NCBI GenBank assembly: GCA_001579985.1
Contig: LRSR01012857.1
Coordinates: 1 to 27,714 of the forward strand
Origin: Hypsibius dujardini
Lineage: Eukaryota > Tardigrada > Eutardigrada > Parachela > Hypsibiidae
Direction: 5' to 3'
Length of the DNA: 27,714 nt
Shown: one piece after another, positions 20,176 through 27,714 of the stretch
How positions within the stretch are numbered: the first letter of the stretch is position 1
Layout: every line of letters starts with the position of its first letter
Notes under the pieces: generated by a model
Told to the model about the DNA's origin: nothing
The model's input: the letters and a program-made list of their open reading frames with translations, nothing else
Database searches by the model: none
Program-made: the position numbers and the translations under genes

Positions 20176-20500
20176 CTGGAGTAAGCGTTCCAACTTGAGG
20201 ATATCCTAAGCGTCTCCCTTCAACGACGTGCGCGCTTGCACACACACACACACGTGCTATTTCCGGCGGCGAGCTGTGTGCTTCGATTCTCACCCCGCGA
20301 TCCGAGCACTACGTAGCAGCAGGAGTTGCCTGAAAGGAGAGAAGAGTGGCGGACCACACGTTTTTAATATGTCGCTGTGTCAGGACTTTTTTGGTTTACA
20401 GAAAGGAAGGGTATATGACCTTGACTGCGCGTGGTTTCGGTCCCTGGTCGTGGCGCCGATTGACTGGATTGACGTCATGTGTACCCCCGGCGTGTAACGC
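20176..20500 (-). promoter_or_regulatory. 5' region of the IQ-motif gene
   Basis: Contains a (TG)n run on the minus strand (20239-20252) and a possible 35-bp exon at 20331-20297 (acceptor CTCCTTTCAG, donor GTGAGA). No start codon could be fixed. Assignment by position only. Confidence 0.35.
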
Positions 20501-20942
20501 CAATTAACTTTCGAGATTGTGGTCAAAACAAAAAGACTTTTCAAAACGCCTACGTAATGTGTGAAACGCAAGGGTTCCCAGTAGACATGGCGAAAAGCTT
20601 GCATGTAGCGCATATTATAGTATATATAAACAACAAACATTTGTCTAAAAATACTGATAAGAAAATGGACGTTATTCTAGTCTAGTAGCTTACGTATATT
20701 TATTTATTAGGCAGACTTTATGAAGCAACAGGTCATAAAAAATTATTCCATTACTGAAGTAATAAATCAATCAAACAGAAAGCCTTCTCGCTCAAAATGA
20801 AACATATAAAGTGAAACTCTTATTGTGAGACCAAAACTCCATCAAACATTTCAATTAAAAAAGCAGTAGAAGAAGCCTTCTAAAAAAATATCTAGTGTCC
20901 GCTTCGTTGTTTCAGTGTTGCGTTCTCTGTCTGTTTCTTTTT

Positions 20943-21078
20943 CATCAAAACCTATCAAAACCCATCAAAACCCATCGAAATTATCAAAACCAATCAAAAC
21001 CAATCAAAACCCATCAAAACCCATCAAAACCCATCAAAGCCCATTAAAACCCATCAAAGCCCATCGAAATTGATCAAA
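20943..21078. repeat. 10-bp tandem repeat (CCATCAAAAC)n
   Basis: About a dozen units of CCATCAAAAC with CCAATCAAAA and CCATCGAAAT variants. No associated gene. Confidence 0.9.
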
Positions 21079-21684
21079 TGATAATGGTCTTTGTTTGTTC
21101 TGCGGTCTCAGTGGGGAAACACCGAAACACCGAAACAAACGTATTTATGTGCCAAAAACAAAAGGCCTTTTAACATGGATACTTTACTCTGCATTCTTCC
21201 CAAAACTCTTGGCTCTCACCAGAATTTTTGTTACTCCGATTCAATGCGTCAACGATCTAGCGGTTGGTTTGTTCGCGAGAGGATTTTCCAACCCATTTTG
21301 TAAAACAGACCGGCACATTTCGCGAGAAGGAACAACATTCTACACAAAATGATTCCTCACCGCTGAATTTGGCAGACATTGACTTTGAAGTTTCATCATT
21401 TCGCAGCGGATAGGGCAAACGCATTAGATTTTGAGTGGATCAAGTAAAAAATAATAATAAATTTTGAGAACCCAGCTGGATGGGATGGACATTCGCCTGT
21501 TTGCCACCAATCAAATCTCTTCAGTACTAATACGCGAAGAACGTGATTGTGTTCTAACTCCAGCCACTAGCAATGCCTGTGAAGTTTGCAATTCTGCCTA
21601 TGTGTGGAAATGTATTGTTTTTACCTCGTCCCATTAAACATTCAATTTGAAATCGATTTGCATCAGCCAGATATTTTTCGGAGA
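21079..21684. other. Intergenic, nothing recognised
   Basis: No gene, RNA gene or element ends. Open frames are short and without motif. Confidence 0.5.
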
Positions 21685-21773
21685 TCAGAGGAGGAGCTAA
21701 AGCATTTTTCGAAGAGGATTATAGAAAAACTTGCATAACCTCTCCAGAATTTCCTCAAAGCTCCGCCCCCTGA
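21685..21773. mobile_element. Possible 89-bp foldback MITE remnant
   Basis: Left TCAGAGGAGGAGCT and inverted right TCAGGGGGCGGAGCT are similar, and the arms run on to GAGGATTAT versus GAGGTTAT. The arms are imperfect and flanks show no clear duplication. Confidence 0.4.
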
Positions 21774-21982
21774 GATTGATTGGAGACACTGCCCATTTTT
21801 CGTTTTAAAGCTGTGAACAATACGTTAATGATGACCTGAAGAAAGTTTGAGACATTATCTGGGAATGGGATGGAGACAATCATCAACCTTGATGCCTTGT
21901 GATATTTTCCCTTTCTTTTGAGGCACCCTGTGGTTGATCGTGGAGCGCAAGGAGAAAGCTCGGAGTACTCACTGACGGCATG

Positions 21983-22067
21983 TCCTTACGGGTACTCGCT
22001 GCGGTCCTTACGGGTACTCGCTGCGGTCCTTACGGGTACTCGTTGCGGTCCTTACGGGTACTTACGG
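21983..22067. repeat. 22-bp tandem repeat, about 3.8 copies
   Basis: Unit begins CCTTACGGGTACTCGCTGCG, with one C-to-T change in the third copy. It ends about 40 bp before a TATA-like sequence. Confidence 0.9.
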
Positions 22068-22108
22068 AGCTCTCGATATTGCCAGGGTCGACGTCTCTCG
22101 GGGTCATG

Positions 22109-22190
22109 TATAAAATCCCAAATAGCACAGCTTCTCCCAGCACAAACGATTTCACTCCAGCACCGTAAAAAAACCCAATCAAAAATGTGA
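22109..22190 (+). promoter_or_regulatory. TATA-like sequence followed by a start-stop ATGTGA
   Basis: TATAAAAT at 22109-22116 is the only strong TATA match noticed near the tandem repeat. About 70 bp on is ATGTGA (22185-22190), a minimal start-stop frame. An open stretch without an ATG then runs from 22191 to 22442 with no recognisable motif. A plus-strand promoter is possible but no gene could be built behind it. Confidence 0.3.
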
Positions 22191-22442
22191 CGCTTCACAC
22201 CATCAAGAGCGACGACGGATCACAAGCCCTGGCACATATCGCAATCCTCAAGAGAGAAAAAACGTCCTTTCAAAACTAGATCAAACCCTCAGAGCGTCGC
22301 GTCAGTTCACGTGTCAAAACTTTTCCAACGGCTCATCCAAGACACACACACACATTTAAAAACACTTTGTGCCGCCGGTGGAAGGAACGCGCTCGAGATT
22401 ACCGAGTGGAGCTATGGGAAGAAGAGCGAACGGTCTAACTAA

Positions 22443-23344
22443 CTGAGACGGTCTAGAGAGGCTACTACACGGACGGCGACGACGACGACGGTGGCTTCAC
22501 TTCTGCGGAAGAGAAGTTTCTCATCACACACCAAAGACGCGGCCTGCGTGCTCAGCCACACACTATTAAAATGCCCCTTGGTTTACATTGAGGTTTTTTT
22601 TAAAAATAGCTCCCCAACGCTGGTGCTGGTGATGATGCTTCTTGCATCTTTCTACCCATTGGGACAGCAACAAGCAACAGACATAACTGTCGGACGGAGG
22701 GAGAGACCTACGTCATCTCTCTCTCCTTTGGACCCGGCATGGGCGAGTTTGTTGACGTAGGACTTCTCTCTCTCTCTGACATGGCGAGACTCAGACACAG
22801 ACAGACAACATGCACTGTATAACAGATTCATACTTTCGAATAGAACTCTTCCGGTGGCCATCCATCAGCAGATTCGGTTTTATGGTGCGTTTGGTGGTGC
22901 AGCTCTTTTGCTACAGCGCGACTAACATAAAAATATATATATATATTATATTAAGCATCTCATGTGAGGGGAAACACACAGATGTCGTTGTCCTAGGCAT
23001 CAGCGCGTTAATTACAAAATGCCGAAGAAGGGAGAAGCAGAAAAAACAACGCACAGCGTCGTCGCGTTCGTCGCAAGTTCTCCACACGCGTATTACTCGT
23101 ATACATATATATATATATATAATGTTATTTAAGAGGGAGAGACAACGTGATATCACTGGTGGTGGAAACCTCGGAGAAGCCGGTTGCTGCGGAGCAACCA
23201 TTAGTAATGAGCGATTACACTGTTGCTGTTTGTCTCTCCGGTTGTGATGTGGGACGACTTCGCGGAATGGCGGGATCTTGTGATTTACGCGCGCGCGCGG
23301 ATCATCGACGGCGTTATCAACAAGGTGGTGGCCGTCGAATAAAT
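22443..23344. other. Intergenic, left of the CED-6 stop codon
   Basis: CGACGACGACG near 22477-22489, GA/CT tracts near 22690-22780, and two (AT)n runs (about 22932-22949 and 23103-23121). No gene is supported. The CED-6 3' UTR must lie at the right end. Confidence 0.45.
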
Positions 23345-23825
23345 TTAGGCATGACTAGTGTCGCTGTTCTTGGCCAGTGGGTCGAATGCATCGAGGGAGA
23401 AGTCATCCTTGCCAAAAACCAGACCGCGTGTGAAGCCCTCCTACAACGAGGAGGGGAAATGTGTGAATGAACACGGTGATACTTGACTATATGGTGATCT
23501 TCTAAGAGGAACAGGCGGCGCGAAGCAATTAGGGACATCATGTTCAAGAAATTAAAGATGCGATGCGAATTGGCGCCGCCTGCTCGTCTTCAGACATGAA
23601 CACATGGGCATTTAAACGAAAGAATGCAGTAACACAGACAGGCAGATAAACAAATAGACGGGCAGACAGAAAGACAGACAGTAGACATATAGGCAACAGA
23701 CACAAATATCATGACAGAAAGCAGCCAGACGACCAGACAAGCACGAACACAAACAGTGTATAGACAAACATCCAGACAGATATCCAGAAAGACAAGCAAT
23801 TTATAACATTCCTCTGAGAGATAGG

Positions 23826-23857
<32 letters not shown>

Positions 23858-23872
23858 AAGACAGACAGATAA

Positions 23873-23913
<41 letters not shown>

Positions 23914-25690
23914 TAGATTGATGAATGGATAAACAAAATCGACGGGCAGGTGAAGAGACCGACAGGAAGGCGGTGAGACGACGAGGATGTCCTTGACAAG
24001 ACATGGGAGCAAAGAATCGACAGACAGTCCGCCCTCCTAGCTTACCTTCATCTCCAACATCCTTTTGTCTACTCTCAGAATAGCGTCATCAAGTTGTGCA
24101 GTGGAGTTGGAGGAGTTCGACCCGCCAGACTGATTCACTCCCGGACCAGTGAAGAGCTTATGAAAGTCCCCAAAAGGATCCTCCTCCGCGGTCATTGTCA
24201 CAGCGTATGGGTCCAGTATAATCAAGTCCGCGGATCCGCCATTGAGCGCTGGCGGAAGGCCTTCTTTTGGCCGCGGAGGAAGCGGTGGAGGTTGCACTGA
24301 AATTGATTAAGTAACCAGATTCAATATCGCGCACTGAGCAAACTGGAAGAAGACGGAATATCATAGTCGTGTATTTAGGGTTCCTACATCTGGACGTTTC
24401 GTGGTGGCCATTCGTGTAGCCACCCGTAGAATGGCTGAAGGTTTCCGCGTGTGGAGCACCAAATACAATTCCGTTATGGTGGATAAGCCCGTGCCCGTTC
24501 GTGACCGGTAGGGTGGAGTCCTCCAGAGATTCTGCTCGGCTCTGTAAGTAAATATAAATAATCAAGATTTGGAGGCTGGAGGAACGATGTTGTAACTCCT
24601 TTTCTACGTTTACTGTTACCTAATGCACAAACTGCGGTCGAATGAGGCGAGAGTTATAGACATCTATACAGACAAACAGATAATTATCTAAAACAGAGCA
24701 GGACGACAGACATACAGGCAGAAAGATAAGCAGGCATATAGGCAGTCAGACAGACAGCATGTGGTTAGATAAAACGGAGCAGGAAAACAGACAGTCGGAC
24801 AGAGAAACCAACAGGCAGGCAGACAGACAGGGAGACAGGCAGGCAGACAGACAGGGAGACAGGCGAAGAGGCAGACAGACAAGGACAAAGGCAGAAAACG
24901 GGCAATTAAACAGGCGCGATATATTCATTAAAGCAGACGTGCAACAGCTGAACTACAGACACTAGCCCTCCCCATGTCGCGCACGTCTTTACCGACTCGT
25001 TACGGTTAATCATGCAAGCCTAAAAAAGCGGTCGAAAAGCGTAAGACCCATTTAAAAATGCCATACTCATCATGCGTAACTTGACCAACCCCTGCTTTTC
25101 ATGTTTACCTCTCTGTGCGCTCGCGGCGAGGCACAAATACTACATTATGCAATTCAGCTATAAGCCTCTTTTCAGAAAAAAAACCTGTCACGTACATTTG
25201 TTCCAGATGAACCGCCGTTTGCGACGGACCGATCGTAGCCGACGCCTTCCAGCTCCGCGACGCGACTCCGGAGATTGCTGTTCTCCTGTTCCAGTAACTT
25301 GGTCTGTAGAAAAACACAGACAACAGACAGGATGGTATTACCCTCGCTTTTTTTAAGTGGTGTGCTGACATAAGACAAGAAGCAGTGCAGCAGTCAACAG
25401 CCTCGTTTCGAGTGGAGAAAGTCGAAACGCGTTGTTTAGCGAGCAGACGGTCAAGTACCCTTTTTTGTAGTATCAACAACTGCTTCCGCATCTCCAGGTC
25501 CCGACCGGACGTCTCCAGGTATCTTCTGTAGGCCAGGTCAAAAGCCTGTCCTATGGTCAATGTTATATTTTCCGCCTGAAAATCGACGAATTCTAAGTTA
25601 GTGACATAAGACCAGTTCCAGACCAATCGATCACGTATATTGACAGGCACATCGCCGAGCAGACAGACGAATAGAAAGACAGACAGACAA

Positions 25691-25721
<31 letters not shown>

Positions 25722-26552
25722 AACAGACGGACAGGCAGACAGGCAGACAAAGAGACAGACAGACAGACAAACAGACAGACAGGCAGACAGGCAGACGGGC
25801 AGACAAACAGACAGACAGACAGACAGACTGACTGACAGACAGACAGACAATTCTCACCAGCCGATCACTGACGAAGACAAAACATCGATGCTCCGCTGAG
25901 ACATTGTCCTCCTTGGCGATAAAGCAAAAGAAGCGTTTCTCCGCCTTGTCATCGGCGCAAAAGGAAATCCGATAGAGCGGGTACTGGTGTAATATTTTCT
26001 GTATCAACAACGACGGCAGGTTACATCAACTCCGGCATTATCGGTAATGCCCGTGATCTATCGCTGACTCTGGTAAAGTGGTGTGTGTGTGATGCAAATC
26101 GTGTTCGTCCTACCTTTGTTTTGGGGTCTTGAATGGCCACTCCATCAATGGAGATGGTCAGCTCAACCTTCGGTATTTTAGAGCCCTCCGACCGCTTGAC
26201 GTGAGAGTTGAACTGCAAATTATAGTCAGATGGATACACATAAGCGTATGCATTAATATTGGCTTCAATAGCGAAACATAAATAAACGACAAGTTCACTA
26301 AACCGGAGGCTGCTCACGGTTTGAATCATAAACATAAAACGTGATTCACGGCCCAACCCAGCTCTTACTCTCATCTTCCGAATCCCCGCTTTGATCACTT
26401 CCATGCCTTTGGCCTGATCCACTTCCGTGCATCCCAGAAACTAAAAACAACTACGATTAACCAATATTCTTTCTTTCTATCCACTTGATGTCTGCCTGCC
26501 TGTCTATATGCATGTTAATATGTCCTGTCTGTCTGTCTATCTGTCTGTTTGT

Positions 26553-26585
<33 letters not shown>

Positions 26586-26931
26586 TGTTTGTTTATCAGT
26601 ATGTCTGCTTGTCTGTCTGTGTCTGTCTGTCTATCTGTCTGTTTGTCTGCCTGCCTGTCTGTCTGTTTGTCTATCAGTATGACTGCTTGTCTGTCTGTTT
26701 GCTTTGCTCGTCACCCTGCTATTTATACCTTGACTAGATAGGCAACATGAGCTCCTTGTAGTGCTCCTGGTGGATGAATCCATGGGCTCGTTGTCCCCGT
26801 TGCTATAAGGAAAAACTATACTTTGTAAAACAATTGTAATATCATTTACGCAACTAAGCATCAAGGACCAACGCACCTGACTTGAACTGCGACTTTCCAG
26901 ACCATTTCATAATGTTGTTCGAACGCATCAT
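23345..26931 (-). CDS. GULP1: CED-6/GULP engulfment adaptor, complete
   Basis: Ten exons: 26931-26877, 26802-26729, 26440-26369, 26212-26114, 25998-25858, 25575-25459, 25303-25196, 24541-24388, 24296-24046 and 23440-23345. Every junction is GT-AG and phase-consistent, and the sum is exactly 389 codons including the stop. A PTB (PID) domain spans about residues 25-165, with WIHPPGAL, FLGCTEVDQAKG, KVELTISIDGV, YRISFCADDK and AENITLTIGQAFDLAYRRYL, all family hallmarks. A coiled coil follows (about 175-208; LLEQENSNLRSRVAELEG), then a polyproline segment (QPPPLPPRP) and EEDPFGDF, an AP-2-binding-type DPF. The C-terminus EGFTRGLVFG then FDPLAKN aligns to the GULP end. The family binds NPxY tails of engulfment and endocytic receptors in the cytoplasm. 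Four introns carry CAGA/CTGT arrays. The 5' exon begins after a possible acceptor at 26940, so a separate 5' UTR exon is likely. An upstream ATG (26939) gives a 3-codon uORF overlapping the start. Confidence 0.95.
23636..23915. repeat. Interrupted (CAGA)n array in CED-6 intron 9
   Basis: Degenerate left part grading to near-pure CAGA at 23828-23912. Lies between exon 10 and exon 9. Confidence 0.95.
24670..24893. repeat. Interrupted (CAGA)n array in CED-6 intron 7
   Basis: Degenerate CAGA with GGCA and GGGA variants, between exon 8 (acceptor 24542) and exon 7 (donor 25195). Confidence 0.93.
25671..25850. repeat. (CAGA)n array in CED-6 intron 5
   Basis: Near-pure CAGA/CAAA ending only about 7 bases before the splice donor of exon 5 (25857), which is unusually close to a PTB-encoding exon. 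Confidence 0.95.
26489..26702. repeat. (CTGT)n array in CED-6 intron 2, inverted relative to the other CED-6 arrays
   Basis: CTGT/CTGC repeats on the plus strand. Two internal blocks (around 26528-26610 and 26622-26690) are near duplicates of each other. Confidence 0.95.
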
Positions 26932-26939
26932 ATTTTCAT

Positions 26940-27456
26940 CTAAAAACGGAGGGGTCATTTTGCGCAAAGATTTCCCAGTACGTAGATCTGTGTGTGGGAA
27001 AAATTATAATTCACGTGTCCACTAAGAGTTTGATTTATCTTCTAGAAAAGAGTCGCTAGACTTGCGTTGGTGTGGGCAGCAGCAACATCAATAATAATAT
27101 CGAAACGTGAGGCAAAAAAAAACGTGTAACGGATACTGCGACGCTCGCGAGAGAAAATCCCCTCTCTCGCCCTGTCGTCGTCAACAACAAATTGTGCACG
27201 AACAATCACTTTTCGCTCTCCTATTGCCTTTTCGTCTCTCTCCTCCGTCAAAACGAACAAGCTCTCTCTTTCGCTCTTTCTCTCACGCGTCTCTCGCCCT
27301 GGGTTCGTGAGCTTCAAACTCGAAAGAGTTGCATTTTTGGTGTTGCATGTCGCCAATGGACAATTGTATTCCTCAGTAACATAACAAATATACGTAGCTG
27401 CATATGCGTAATTGATCGCAGACTAACTCGGTCGTTAGCAGAGAAAAGAGAGAGAG

Positions 27457-27505
<49 letters not shown>

Positions 27506-27714
27506 TGGTTGGTTCTGTTCGTTTATCCGCGACCGGTCGAGACAATTTCTCCCTCCGAGCTTGTGCGTACATGTGTAAGCGAATATCGAGTATGCAAGTG
27601 TCGGAAAAAGAGCAAAAATATAAACGTTAAAAAAAAGTGTTTCGCCAACACCATTCGCACTCCGGAGTTCGCGGCTCGCGGGGATTTTCAAAGACAAGAC
27701 AGTCGTCATCGTTG
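26940..27714 (-). promoter_or_regulatory. CED-6 5' flank with CT tracts and a (GA)n run
   Basis: No coding gene is supported. Contains plus-strand CT-rich tracts at 27160-27300 and a long GA repeat at about 27447-27502. Together with the minus-strand acceptor at 26940 (CCGTTTTTAG), this is the likely 5' UTR intron and promoter region. Assignment is by position. Confidence 0.4.

Noticed and set aside
20943-22067. CRISPR-like appearance of the short tandem repeats at 20943-21078 and 21983-22067
   Set aside because: Units are directly adjacent with no unique spacers, and the DNA is from an animal; they are ordinary minisatellites.
22191-22442. An 83-codon open plus-strand frame downstream of the TATA-like sequence
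   Set aside because: No ATG after the start-stop, no recognised motif, and open frames of this length are expected by chance in a window this size.
1-27714. Search for tRNA, rRNA, LINE, SINE and retroviral-type elements
   Set aside because: No cloverleaf-like sequence, reverse transcriptase or integrase motifs, long terminal repeats or A-tailed SINE structure seen by eye.

Overview
This is animal nuclear DNA, almost certainly from an invertebrate with fairly compact genes. The genes are split by GT-AG introns, and several encode metazoan-specific proteins: a KANSL1-type NSL complex scaffold, a tetraspanin of the TSPAN13/31 type, and a CED-6/GULP engulfment adaptor. I cannot name the species. 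All gene calls come from reading splice junctions, reading phase and protein motifs by eye.

Layout. Positions 143-3962 (minus) hold the N-terminal two thirds or so of a KANSL1 (waharan) homolog, whose 3' part lies left of the window. Positions 6032-7904 (plus) hold a five-exon tetraspanin with two tandem versions of its last coding exon. Positions 8390-15313 (minus) hold a tandem array of four isoamyl-acetate-hydrolysing-esterase-like (IAH1, SGNH hydrolase) genes. The first and fourth are intact, the second has lost its middle exon, and the third is a multi-lesion pseudogene. Positions 16402-16782 (minus) hold a small single-pass membrane protein. Positions 19499-20175 (minus) hold the 3' part of a small IQ-motif protein. 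Positions 23345-26931 (minus) hold a complete ten-exon CED-6/GULP gene of 388 codons, with a pyrimidine/GA-rich 5' flank reaching the window end.

Between and inside the genes are many short palindromic, TA-flanked elements that look like non-autonomous DNA transposons (MITEs). They are densest at 15.5-18.8 kb. One family is present twice, in the KANSL1 intron and just past the stop of the third esterase copy. Nine long, interrupted CAGA/CTGT tetranucleotide arrays occur. Every one lies inside an intron of a minus-strand gene, and all four esterase copies carry one between the exons flanking the same site. An 8-base assembly gap sits inside one palindrome.

The genes do not form one pathway. 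They are ordinary neighbours: chromatin regulation (KANSL1), membrane organisation (tetraspanin), small-ester hydrolysis (esterase array), calmodulin-type binding (IQ protein) and phagocytosis/endocytosis (CED-6). The most unusual features are the duplicated tetraspanin tail exon, the graded decay of the esterase array, and the intron-restricted tetranucleotide arrays. I found no evidence of a wholly new system.
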